Shown piece by piece: positions 43,651 through 54,600 of a stretch of DNA of 64,000 nt. A model generated the notes under the pieces. It had not been told where the DNA came from, made no database searches, and was given only the letters and a program-made list of their open reading frames with translations. This stretch comes from Dipteris shenzhenensis (taxonomy: Eukaryota; Polypodiophyta; Polypodiopsida; Gleicheniales): the NCBI GenBank assembly GCA_047967505.1, contig CM106539.1; one strand, written 5' to 3'. Numbering within the stretch: the first letter of the stretch is position 1; the number at the start of each line of letters is the position of its first letter. A program made the position numbers and the translations under genes.

Positions 43651-46110
43651 GTTGCAAGGTTTTCTATTCGTAACTTTGCACCTAATTTTCAAATTTGGCT
43701 TCTTGGCAAAATTTGATCCACCTTGTTGTTGTGCAACCTCCTCCTTGATCCGACATTGATCCGACACTAGCTTGATCAGACATCCGAACCTCATTATGAT
43801 GTTATTGTCTTTGAACTTTCCAATGTGTTTTGCATCTAGCTTAAATGGCCCCACAAAATCCAAACCCCATTTTTGAAATGGCTCAAGTGGCAAATTTGGG
43901 TTCAATGGCAATCTATTTGCATCCGATGTTGTCCATCCATTTGACAGTACCAGTATTTCTTTGCAGATTTTGTTGGGCTTGTTGCAATACAGCATGCTAT
44001 GCGTGTTCTAGAACACAACGTCGATGTCTCTAATCTATTCCCCTTTTGTACAATGCTCTTAATGGTTTGCATTTGAGAGCCAGCCTACACCATTGATCCT
44101 TTGTGAAACTTTCAAGAAACACACATCCATCAGGAAGTGCAACATTTTGTTATACCAATTTGTTCTATGAATGGTTTCTACCTAGAACAAAGATGTCATC
44201 AAGAATTCCTTCTCTTAGATGTTCTCCTGACTCCAATCCGTTGAGATAATCTTCAATGAGATGTTGTCTCCCTAGTGTATGCACTATCCTATAATTAAAT
44301 TCCTATAGGAGGAGGATCCATGTTGCTATCCTTCATGATGGTTGTGGCTTATTGACTAGATACAATAATGCCTAGTGGCCAACATGAAAGACCACTACAT
44401 TGCCCAAAAGATAATGTCTAAATTTTTACAAAGCATATACCATGCCCAAGCCTTCCCTCTCAGTTGACTAAATAATTCCACTCAGCTAAGGATAAGGTAT
44501 GGATGGCATAGCAAATTGGCTAGAACCACCCCTTTTGCAAGGTTTGCATTAGGACTATACTGATGGCAATGTCCGATGCATCCACAAAAACATGAAAATC
44601 CCGGCTCCAGTCTGGTGGGACAAGGATAAGTGCTACCACCAGCATTGTCTTCAATAGTTGGAATGCTTTCTTCTGCTCCTATCTCCAAATAAATTGTTCA
44701 TTTTTCTGAACTAATCTAGTCAATGGTTGACACACATTGGAAAGGTACCTAAGAGATTTGTTGTGCCATTCCACTTGCCCAATGAATTGCATAATCTCTT
44801 TGGCATTGCTTGGCTCTTTGCCTCCTAGATTATAGCAACCTTTCTTGGATCAATAGCCTTTCTTTTTGCCAAAATGATATATCCAAGTAGAACGCTACAT
44901 TGGACTACAAAAGCACATTTCATCAGGTTTAGGCTCAATCGAGACTCTCTACATTTTCTAAAACATAGCCGAAGCTGTTCAATGTGCTCGTCTTTTTTGC
45001 CAAACAAGCTGAAATCATCCAAAACACTCTCATGAAGGTTGTGAGGTGTGGTGCAAAAATCTTTTGCATCCAGTACTAAAATGTGGGTGGAGCATTTTTT
45101 AATCCAAAATGCATTACATTGCTTGTACCCCCCCCCTTTTGTCACAAATGCCATTTAATATTTCTCTTCCTCGGCCGTTTAAATATGATTATACCCACTA
45201 AATCCATCTAGAAAGCTATACACTTCATGGCTAGCTATGGCATCTAACATGGTATCACAAAAAGGTAGATGGAATGGATTGGTGATAGTGGGTACATTCA
45301 ACTTCCTGTAGTCTACACAAACCCGAAGTTTGCCATTTTTCTTGGGGACTATGCCTGTTGGGGAAAGCCATGTCACTTTATCCATAGGGTATATAAAACC
45401 AACTCTAATCAATTTATCTATTTCTTCTTTTACCAACTTTGCATACTTAATACCTCTAATGCAGCACTAGACTTGTATCCTTCTTCAAAATTTATGCAGT
45501 AAACACATAGACTCAGATCCAATTCCCTTCATGTGGGTGTACTTCCAAGCAAAAATATTTTTAAATTCCATCAACAACTATATCAATTCTATTTTGAAAT
45601 TCCCTTCCACATGCACACTGAGTTTTACTGTATGTGGCTTTTCTGCCGTGGCCCAAATTCAATTCTTCCAACTCGTCTTCTTGTAATCTGGTTGTTTTCT
45701 TCAACTGCTCCTCATAGGCATCTATTGCTTTGTGAATAACATCCTCACCCCAATGTTGTTGGATAGAGTCTTCTTTGAAATGTTCTTTGAGTTCTGCATC
45801 GACTTGCTCTTTGCCGAATATTTTTTGAACTTCCATTGGTTTTTCCATCTTGACTTGATAGGCTATTGCCACTTTGATCGCATATCGGTGAGCAATTTGA
45901 CCCACATCAGCCTCAAACAATGGCAAATGGATGGATTTTGATTCAAAAATTATTGTCATCATCATCCATCTCTGATAGCATATTGACACACTGCGCAATC
46001 AATGGTCTGTTTTCTTTTTCCAATACCACCTTCGGGACCATGTCTAGTTAGAGTTTCTTTTTCCCTTTTTGGATGGTGATCTTAGAGGCACCCCAATCTT
46101 GTTTCACCTT
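43651..46110 (-). mobile_element. Ty3/gypsy E pol remnant
   Basis: In minus sense: a pre-RT linker (VPKVVLEKENRPLIAQCVNM; LQEDELEELNLG), RT fingers (MVKEEIDKLIRVGFIYPMDK, WLSPTGIVPKKNGKLRVCVD, FLDGFSGYNHI), RT palm end (VLDDFSLFGKKDEHIEQLRL, where VLDD is the YXDD box), RNase H (PDWSRDFHVFVDASDIAIS) and an integrase piece (LPLEPFQKWGLDFVGPFKLD, RFGCLIKLVSDQ). There are frequent stops and frame changes. The integrase core is truncated after its second region. Confidence 0.85.
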
Positions 46111-47013
46111 GGATGTTTTAATCCCTCTTCCTTGTAATCTTCCTCTGTTAGAATGATTTCCTCTTGGATGCTGATGCTGATGCTGCTATGGATGCTGATG
46201 TTGCTGATTTTGATGCTGATGATGACTTCTCTAAGATGCTCTGCCTCTGCCTTTATGTCTGTTTTAAGCTGTGAATGCTTGATCATTTGGATGACCTTTC
46301 CATGCTTGAATGGCCTGAATCCTAAGTTCTTAGAACACTAACTGTAACTCTTCTAATGTTGGAATTTGCCATTGAATGGCAATACTCTGGACTAGATTCT
46401 GGTATCCCTCTCCTAGTCCATTCAGGATGACGTGGACCATCTTTGTGGATGACTTGACTAGATTCTCGTATCCCTCTCCTAGTCCATTCATAGTCTCTCT
46501 TGCAATGTTGTGAGTTGATTGTTGTAATCCTTGATCCTGGGTGACCAGTTTCATTACTATTGCGAAAACTTTGGTTGATCTGGTTTCTCAGTGTGAGAAT
46601 CCTGGATGTGTTCTTATACTCTAAAGAGCTACGAACGTATGCCATACTTCTTTTGATGTCTTTAATGTGTTGAGCTATCCAAGCATGGCATCTTGCACAT
46701 TTTGTTTGATCAAATGATATGCATATTTGTCTTTCTTGTCTAATTCTACCTATGCTTGGACAATGGCAGGATCTACTGTAGATGTGGACAGTAGATGTGG
46801 ACACTATTGGTGCCAATGTAGAACCTTATGCTTGTGTTGCAGCAATGGCAGGAGCTAGTACTGGTTCACTTGTGGTCGAGGTGTAGACCCATCGACATAC
46901 TCCTATTTGTCTCGAAGTACAAGAATGGACTCCATTCGGTATTTCCATCTGTCATAATTTGAGTTATCCAACTTAGCATATGCCTCCAAATTGAAGTTTC
47001 TAGTGGTAGACAT
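46110..47013 (-). pseudogene. Copia-type gag abutting gypsy E pol
   Basis: The frame starts at the ATG 47013-47011 (MSTTRNFNLEAYAKLDNSNY, DRWKYRMESILVLRDK), the copia gag N-terminus. UBN2-type motifs follow: QNVQDAMLG, LKTSKEVWHTFVAL, HVILNGLGEGYQNLVQSI and PTLEELQLVF. It ends in a His/Gln-rich linker (HHQHQNQQHQHP). About 70 bp is duplicated internally (NGLGEGYENLV/NGLGEGYQNLV). No zinc knuckle or protease follows; gypsy pre-RT sequence begins at about 46110. Confidence 0.8.
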
Positions 47014-47439
47014 GGTGTAAGATAGTACTCAAAGTGATTGTAAAAAACACTATTTGAATCTATTGCAATATGAACTATCAGTGAAGATAGAACTGCAATA
47101 TATATATCAATCTATTACAAGAATGATGCCAGGAATAGCCAAGAAGCTTTACAAGCATCACTATGTTGATGTGGAAGCTTGGTGCACGTGCAAGGAGCAA
47201 TTGTGCCTGCCAAGGGGTTGTGTGCCATGTAAGGCACTGTGATGTGGCAGATGACATAGTAGTTTGATTGGTCAAACCTGATGTGGTAGAATGATGTGGA
47301 GCTACTGACACGGTAGATGAGCGCTTCCAGGCGTGGTGACATGGCAACTATTTCTTTAGGGATGATGTGGCAAAAAGCTAGTGCATGGCATGAGCCTCTA
47401 CATTGACGCATCTGACCAGCACCTAAAAGGAACAAAAGA

Positions 47440-48099
47440 AAAATGAATTATTTGCTACTTTTCATTGCTTGATGGTTAGTCTAGATCCAGATCAAAGTAA
47501 ATTAGTTCATCCATAGAGGAGAGAACTCCAAAGTACCCAATCGAAGCCATGCCTGAAAATTCCCAAATAGTTTCTATTTGGAGTTAGTATCTATGCTCAC
47601 ATGCGGTTTCACATCATCACATGTCCTAAAACCCAATCTTCCATAGTTCAATGGGCAGAATTTAGAGCTTTTAAAGCCATTGGCGAATTGTGTAGTGGGC
47701 AGATTGTGCATCATTTGTTTTCCACACTCACATGCCAACATTGTAAAGCCTTTATTGGCTATTTTTTGGCATTTTTGCACATCATTTGTATGTTGATTGA
47801 GACTATACCGGAAAAACCCCTGGGAGTGGAGATTTTGGTAGTCACCAAATCAAAAGGACCAGTTTGAACAAATATGGAGAGAGGAGAGGAAAGGAGTGGA
47901 GATGAGGACAAAGGCATAGCTAGAGAGCATACCACAAATGACCAACTATACACTAGATTTAGTTGAAAATAAAGAATATATGCAAACCCCTTTAGGGCTA
48001 GGGTTAGGGTTAGGGTTTCTAACCCTTTCCTTTATAGCACTCTATGTGTTACTGCTATTCACATATGATAACACATGATGTTGAGATAAATCCTCAACA
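47440..48099 (-). repeat. Copia F LTR (right end certain, left end approximate)
   Basis: On the minus strand a polypurine tract (ttgagggaagg, 48110-48100) precedes TGTTGAGGATTTATCTCAACATC, starting at 48099. A TATA box (gtgctataaagg) follows within about 70 bp, then an AAACCCTAACCCTAACCCTA stretch. The LTR's left end was not located: no clear primer-binding site lies between here and the gag ATG at 47013. Confidence 0.65.
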
Positions 48100-48199
48100 C
48101 CTTCCCTCAAAATCAACATCATGAAGTAGGCCTTCCTTCAAGATGATGATTATGGGGAATCGAAGAAGGACTGAGCATCACATTCCATCACACCCCTTC

Positions 48200-48885
48200 A
48201 ATAGGAATGTCCTTCCTCTACATCAAACCAAGAGCTTGTCGGTGCTTCTTGAAAAGCTCTTTCCCAAGTGCTTTGTAAAGATATCCGCAACATTCTCTTT
48301 GCTGTCACAATGTTGCAATGTGATGTCACCAAGTAACACTCTTTCTCTGATGAAGTGCTCTCTGACATCGATGTGCTTTATCCTAGAGTGACATACTAGA
48401 GTCTTGTCTAATGCTTGAGCCGATTGATTATCACAGTATATTGTTGTTGGGTTTGTCTCATCAAAGTAATTTGTTTTAGACAATAGTCTTCCAAGCCATA
48501 TAGCCTCACATGCACTTTTTGCAAGTGCCCTATATTTTGCTTCAGTTGAAGACAAAGAAACAGTTGGCTATATGTTTGACAACCATGACATAGCAACTTG
48601 ACCAAGGAAAATTTCATATCCTTGTATAGATCTACTGGTTTCATGATCTCCTACATAGTCACACTATCACAGAATCCATGCAACATTGGATGACTTCCTC
48701 TGTATTCAATTCCAAACTATCTTGTACCTCTGATGTATCTCAAGACTCTTTTGGCTGCATTCCAATGAGACTATTTTGGATTTGCCATAAGCTGTCCAAG
48801 TGAACTAACTGCATAACAAATATGTAGCCTTGTGATAGTTAGATATATAACTCCAAATCAATGATACCTAAGCCTCCCAGTGCCT
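48200..48885 (-). pseudogene. Copia F RT C-terminus and RNase H
   Basis: In minus sense: GVIYLTITRLHICYAVSSLG, QLMANPK, HWNAAKRVLRYIRGTR, then MSSTEAKYRALAKSACEAIW, YCDNQSAQALDKTLVCHSRI, HIDVREHFIRERV and NVADIFTKHLGKSFSRSTDK. This is the end of a copia polyprotein, followed at about 48110 by the polypurine tract and LTR. Everything upstream of the RT thumb is missing, cut off near 48885 by LINE sequence. Confidence 0.88.
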
Positions 48886-49190
48886 ATGGCATGATCATCG
48901 TCTGCCAAGCGACCCGAGTACTTATTCTGCATGCCGTTTGAACTTGCCCATAGAAAGTTCCGAGCCAACCATCGGAGCTGCCCAATGCACCCTCTTTGAA
49001 AACACCAATAGGAGGTGATATACTAGGTCGTGGCAAGGACCTGGTCAATAAGGCATGACCTGCTAGGGAGAGTTTGGCCAAGCTCCAGTAGTAGAGAAGC
49101 TTGTGCGGTACACTCTCAAGGACTGGGGCGATCTGCTGCTGTTGTAAGACCACAAAAGAGGGCTCTTTCTGATTCACCACCCAGCCTCGA
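48885..49190 (-). pseudogene. LINE (non-LTR) reverse transcriptase C-terminal fragment
   Basis: In minus sense YYWSLAKLSLAGHALLTRSL is the characteristic post-RT 'W-x-x-x-x-L-S-L-A-G-R' motif of plant LINEs. A second frame then gives LRWLARNFLWASSNGMQNKY (the FLW motif), and the original frame ends RVAWQTMIMP. Only this tail of the ORF2 protein is present. Confidence 0.6.
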
Positions 49191-49194
49191 TTCC

Positions 49195-49518
49195 TAGAGT
49201 GCTCCCTCACAAATTCGTATGTGAACTCTGTCCCACTGAGCTCTCTCCTCTATTCCTTTTGTGGAGCCTCTATCTAGAAACCTCCCTTGAACCCAGTGCT
49301 TGCCACTTGGAGTCCACCTAAGTCCCACATGTCCATAAAGGACCTTAGTACCTTTCTGCTCTTTAGGCCTTAACATTATTACACTCCCCATTCTTGACTA
49401 GGAGAGTTCCTAGTCCCCGACCTTCTAGACTCCCATCAACCAAGCACTATCGAGCCCTCTGGTTTCCCACTTCACCATAACCACACTAGAGTATTCTTGG
49501 ATTATGGCTAATGTAACA
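49195..49518 (-). repeat. Partial 3' LTR of gypsy G
   Basis: On the minus strand aaggggaagggaa (polypurine tract) is followed at 49518 by TGTTACATTAGCC, the LTR start. The LTR continues for at least 300 bp and appears cut by the LINE fragment near 49190. Its other end was not found. Confidence 0.6.
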
Positions 49519-49559
49519 TTCCCTTCCCCTTAAAAATGGTTTATGTCCTCGAAAACAAA

Positions 49560-50585
49560 ATTGGGAAACCTCCTCTGGAGATTGCTTACCCTTTCCCATG
49601 TTGAACTCTCCATATCTATCTTTCCACTTAACCAAACACTCTTGGCATATAGTATGTCATGTTCTTTTTGCTTGTTTATCTAAAATTCTTTCTGGTTCAT
49701 GTGGTAAAGATGTAGGTTCAATGAGTTCAACTAGGACTTCATTTCCAATGAGATTATCATCATCTCCTAATTTTCTTTTTAGCCTACTGACATGAAAAAT
49801 TGGATGTACTCTACATCCCTCAGGTAAGGCTAATTTGTAAGCAAGTTCTCCAATCCTCTTAAGTATTTGAATGGTCTACAATACCTAGGAGACAACTTCG
49901 GACATTTACCTATCTTTAGAGATTCTGAAGATTCAAGTACCTTAAGGTAGACTTTCTCATTTACTTCAAACTCCAACTTTCTACGGTGGGGGTTTGCATA
50001 ACTTCGTGCTCTATCCTAAGCTCTTCTTATGCTATCTTTAGCTAACTTAACCATTTAATTCATATCCTCAAGAAAGTCTTTGGCCGCTTCAACCTTCTCT
50101 TTTTCGAGTCCCACTATCATTGGGGCTCTTGGTTGAAATCCATACATCATCATTAATGGACTAAAACCTGTAGCTAAATGTTTGGCACTGTTATATGCAA
50201 ATTCTAATATGGGCAGATACTGTTCCCAATTAGTTTGCTGTTTACGTATATATGCTTGAAGCATATCCTCAATGATCTGATTGACCCTTTGAATTTGACC
50301 ATCACTCTGAGGATGATCCACGGTGCTCATATTCAATGAAGTTTCTAATCTCTTAAACACAGCCCTCCAAAAATGGCTGTTAAATTTGCTATCCCAGTCA
50401 CTAACAATACTGGCTGGTAGCCCATGCAATCTACATATATGCTCCACAAATAACCTGGCTAATTCTAGAGTTTTAACATCCTCATTAACAGGAATGAAAT
50501 GAGCCATCTTGGTCAACCGATCCACAATTACCCACACTGAGTTGTGGCCCCTCTGTGTCCTAGGTAATCCCACAATGATATCCAT
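49560..50585 (-). pseudogene. Gypsy G integrase with chromodomain-like C-terminus
   Basis: Frame 50585-50055 has WVIVDRLTKMAHFIPVNEDV (first Asp), ASIVSDWDSKFNSHFWRAVF (second Asp), STVDHPQSDGQIQRVNQIIE (Glu) and PLMMMYGFQPRAPM. The tail, across frameshifts, has KLEFEVNEKVYLKVLESSES, LSPRYCRPFK, and then PERILDKQ-like and ECLVKWKD / ESSTWERVSNLQRRFPNFVF segments. This matches the chromodomain pattern ERIL-(x)n-LVKWKG-(x)n-TWE-(x)n-FPxF. Chromodomains direct chromoviruses to particular chromatin. Confidence 0.8.
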
Positions 50586-51470
50586 GGAGATGCTTTCCCA
50601 TTGCCAAATGGAATCGCCAATGGTTGTAGGAGACCTCCTACCTTAAGGCGTTCAACCTTATTAACCTAGAATTTGTGGCACTTCAATACATAATCTTGGA
50701 CATCCTTACCTATTCCAGGCCAAAAGATTTGTCTTTTCAGAAGCACGTATGTCTTCTAAATTCCCAGGTGTCTAGCACTCCAGCACTCGGACTATCATGA
50801 CATTCAAAAAGGATTTGGCGCCTAATGCCATTATTATCTAGGACATATGCTCTACCCTTGTAGAGCAGGTAGCCATCTTCAATAGTATATTTTTTCCACT
50901 TGAGTCCTCTATCACCAACCTATGGTGTGTCGCCATTTCCATGCGTCTCCTCAGTGAAAGCCCCTCGATTAGTTGGATCCCTATTTCTAATTGCTTTCCA
51001 TATTTCAGAGAAGTGAGGATCAAACTCACATTTCCCCTTTAAGGACTCTAGGAAATCATTCTGAAATTGAATAAAACTCAATTCATTAACAATTGGCATT
51101 CGGCTAAGAGAGTCTGCTACCACATTTAACTTCCCTTTCCTATATGTCAATTGTATATCAAACTCTTACATTAACTTAGCCCATCTAGATTTTCTACCTT
51201 TAAGCTCTAGCTAAGCTCTGGCTGATTACAAATCCACTTAATGCTCTCCTGATCAAAGATGATCTCAAATTTTATACCATATAAGTAGTGCCTCCACTTT
51301 TTTAAAGCATAGACTATAGCATATAGTTCCTTCTCATATGCCGAGTAATTTCGTTGGGCATAATCTAATTTTTTGCTTTCAAAAGCCACTCATCAACCTT
51401 TTTGTATAAGTACCACCCCAACAGCAAAATCACTGGCATTAATCTCAACCACGAATGGTTCATTGGGATC
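50586..51470 (-). pseudogene. Gypsy G RNase H and integrase zinc region
   Basis: In minus sense: MAFESKKLDYAQRNYSAYEK, ELYAIVYALKKWRHYLYGIK, a stop, then MTYRKGKLNVVADSLSRMPI, the usual RNase H order (the SRxLxxAExNYxxxEKE region, then GKxNxVADxLSR). Sequence between 50586 and 50900 corresponds to the HHCC region but is broken by stops. Confidence 0.82.
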
Positions 51471-51567
51471 CACTACTTTTAACACAGGAGCTACTGCTAT
51501 AGCTACTTTTAATTTTTCAAAACTTCTCTTTTGAGGTTCATCCCATATGAAGGTGCTTTCCTTCCCC

Positions 51568-52446
51568 TTAAGCTGGTCCGTCCATCAGAACAACAATCCT
51601 AGCGTAATCTTGGATGAATCTCCCATAGACTCTTGATGACAAACCTAAGAATATCTGTAATTCTTCTAGATTTGTAGGATGTGGCCATTTTAATATGGCC
51701 CTTACTTTGTCAAGATCCATACGAACCCCTCCTTGGGAGATTATATGTCCCAAGTATTTCACTTCTTTTGCAAAGAATTCACATTTGGATTCTTTAGCAA
51801 AGAGTGAATTATCTCTAAGCAGCTGGAATACTTTTTGCAATTGTTCCAAATGCTTTTTCTTGGTTTTACTATAAATGAGCATATCGTCTAAAAATACTAC
51901 AGCAAATTTCCTTAGATATGGCCTTAAGACACTGTTCATAAGTGTCATGAAAGTTACTGGAGCATTTGTTAATCCAAATGGCATTACTTTAAATCGATAA
52001 TGCCCATACCTAGTATGAAATGATGTCTTAGGGACGTCCTCTTCCATAGTTTGTACTTGGTGATATCTTAATCTTAAATAAATTTTAGAAAAATATTTTG
52101 CCCCTTGCAATTGATCAAAGAGCTCATCAATGCGAGGCATAGGATACTTATTTTTTATGGTGATTTTATTTAGTGCTCGGTAATCTATGCATAAACGCAT
52201 AGTACCATCCTTTTTTACCAGTAAAACTAGTGCAAACCAAGGTGAGCTACTTGGTTGGATTTGGCCCTTCCTAAGATATTCCGTTAGTTGTCTTTCGACC
52301 TCACATTCCTCCGTTTGACTAAGCCGATATGGGGGTTTACAAACAGGGGTAGATCTAGGAATTAAATCTATTTTATAATCTACTTCTCTCTCAGGAGGTA
52401 AAACATCAAGTAAATCAGACGGAAAAACATCTTTAAATTCAAACAT
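51568..52446 (-). pseudogene. Gypsy G reverse transcriptase
   Basis: A 292-codon frame with [95 protein letters not shown] (the FLDD box) and [19 protein letters not shown]. All RT motifs are present and in order. [11 protein letters not shown] has lost the usual Asp of KIDLRxGYHQ, a catalytic position, so even the intact frame would be inactive. Confidence 0.9.
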
Positions 52447-52712
52447 AAAATCATTGAAAAAAAAATTATACTTTTTAACATTATAAAAAACAATTCTGAT
52501 GCAGAAGATATAAAATCACCAATAAAAGTAAGTTCACAGAGATATACCTCGCATTCTTCTTGGTGTAGTAGTCATTCCAATTCCATCGAACAAATAAAAG
52601 GAGAGTTGGGCACACCATGTTCTCCTTGAATCTGGAAGACTCTACCCTCTTTTTCAAATATAATGGAGTTATTAAGATAACTCTGCTATAAGCTATGCCC
52701 AAGACTATACAA

Positions 52713-53590
52713 CTATTCTCGACTAAGCACTACATCTGTTTGGTCGAGATGCATGATTTGGAAATCCAAGGCATCCTGATAACCTTGAATATCCACCTCT
52801 ACACCATGTATCACAGTGTCCCAAACTTTTTTATCACTGCCCTTTGCCAAAGAGACCACATATTTATGGGCACTGGGACTCTCAGGCAATTTTAATTTCT
52901 TAACTAACGAGTAATTCAAGAAATTATGTGTTGTACTATCATCGACCATCACTCTTACTCTTTGCCCCATAATTTTTCCATGCATCCTCATTAAATCATG
53001 AGGACCAAAGGTGGTTTGTCACATTGCCGATGATAGACAGCACAAGTGGGTGCTATCCTCATGATAGACCTCTACCTCAGTGTACTTTTCAGTATCATTA
53101 AGCGGCAACACTTGCACCGCATGCACTTGTTTTTGTGGAGGTCTATTTGGGGCTTTAGCTCCTGCTTGTTTATTTTTAGGGCAGTTCCAAGCAACATGGT
53201 CTTTACCCAAACATTTATATAAGAGCAAACCACTTTCAATTTTTAAAAAATATTCTTGGTCTACTCGGGACATTTTCTTGCCTGGCCCTTTCATAATCCT
53301 CTTTCTTCAAGAGAGGATGATTTTGTGTTTGAGGTTTCTTAGGTGGTGCATGAGGAACCTCCTTCTTAAAGTGCCCTTTCCTTTTCAAATTGGGAAATTT
53401 GTTGAACTTTGGAACAAAACCTGTTTTTTCTAAAGTTCCAACTTTGAATTTCCCTGTCATATCATCGTATATTTGGGCATACTTAATGGCTTCCTCAAAG
53501 GTTTTAGGAGAATTTCTTTTCACCTCGTACATTGCATACTACTCTGGCTCCTCAGACTCCTGGATGTTTGCAAAACCTTTCATTAATTTG
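52713..53590 (-). pseudogene. Gypsy G gag C-terminus and protease
   Basis: Gag reads KTFEEAIKYAQIYDDMTGKF and a degraded knuckle LYKCLGKDHVAWNCPKNKQA (first Cys lost). The protease frame contains VMVDDSTTHNFLNYSLVKKL, where the catalytic D-S-G has become D-D-S, so the protease is inactive. HLDQTDVVLSRE ends the domain. Confidence 0.8.
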
Positions 53591-53600
53591 GGCATCCGCT

Positions 53601-54600
53601 ACCCCAAATATCTCAGTCCCTGATCTCCTCTCCTACCCGACCATCTTGACTACTCTCATCTCTTCCTATTTAAACCCCCTCTACTAAGCATACCCCCTCA
53701 CATGCGTGCACAGTTTAAAACGACTCCTCTCTTCTTCCTCCCCCTTCTAAATCATTTCGGTCCTTTTTTCCACTCGGTCTTCCTTCTTAAAAAACTAAGT
53801 CTTATTATAAGTTTCTCCCCCCTTCTATAAACGTACTACCCTCCCCAAACACTATTTATTTAAGACCCCTTTCTCCTCCTCCCCTCTCGTCTCTATTGCC
53901 CTTTTGTTTCCCCGTCTTGGTGATCCTTTTTCATGTTTCTTTTAACGTTAATAAAACCTTGATTCTTTAATAAAATATTTCACACCATTTTTTGCCCCCG
54001 CCCCCTCTTCTTTTTTCTTTTTTTGCCAAAAATTTTTCACTATTGGTTCTTATTTTCCTAATTTATCCCTACTACACCTAATTTTCCCTCATTTGCTGCC
54101 CCCCTTCTTTTTTTCTATATATATATATTTTCCACTTCTTTCCCCCTTTATCTTTCTTCAAATGTCTTTCTCCCTTTTTATATATATAGAATAAATAGGT
54201 ATATATATATAAATTCCCCCGCCCCCCCTTTTTTCTCTATACTTATATTTTTTCTCCCCCCTCTCTATACTTTTTTATGTTCTTCCCCCCCTTCTTTATT
54301 TAGTCATCTTCCCTCCCCCATCCCTATATACATATTTTCATCTAAACTCTCTCCTATCTTCCCTCCCCCCTACTCACTTATATATTCCCTTTAACAAACC
54401 TACCTTAAATATTTTTTATATTCTCTCCATTATTTTTTAATATTTCCCTCAAATTTGCCATTGAGAAAGGCTCCCCTCTATAATCACTTACTATACCTCC
54501 TTAATCTATCTTTTATTTCCACACTTTTTTTCATTCTATCCATAAGGATCTTTTCACCCTACTCCCATAAACACCCACTTTTTCCTCACAACTCTACACT
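53601..54600 (+). other. Pyrimidine-rich, strongly strand-asymmetric region
   Basis: About 1 kb in which the + strand is dominated by C and T (runs such as ccccctcttcttttttcttt, ccttctttttttctatatat), with A mostly in TATA tracts and very little G. There are no frames of note. The bias continues, less extreme, through the coding relic to about 59300, suggesting that both belong to one element. Confidence 0.75.

Larger units (their letters stand above)
49518..53600 (-). mobile_element. Ty3/gypsy G, chromovirus type, 5' truncated
   Basis: In minus sense: gag C-terminal half (about 53590-53019), protease, RT, RNase H, integrase, a chromodomain-like tail, a polypurine tract and an LTR start. Gag stops near 53590, where the sequence becomes pyrimidine-rich, so the 5' LTR and gag N-terminus are lost. 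It is the best preserved gypsy of the window, with a 292-codon RT frame and a 176-codon integrase frame, but it carries stops in RNase H and other regions. Confidence 0.88.

Noticed and set aside
47989-48030. Interstitial telomere
   Set aside because: Only about three degenerate units; better explained as a telobox-like motif in an LTR.
48885-49210. Host gene of 108 codons on the minus strand
   Set aside because: The SLAG and FLW motifs, split over two frames, indicate a LINE tail.
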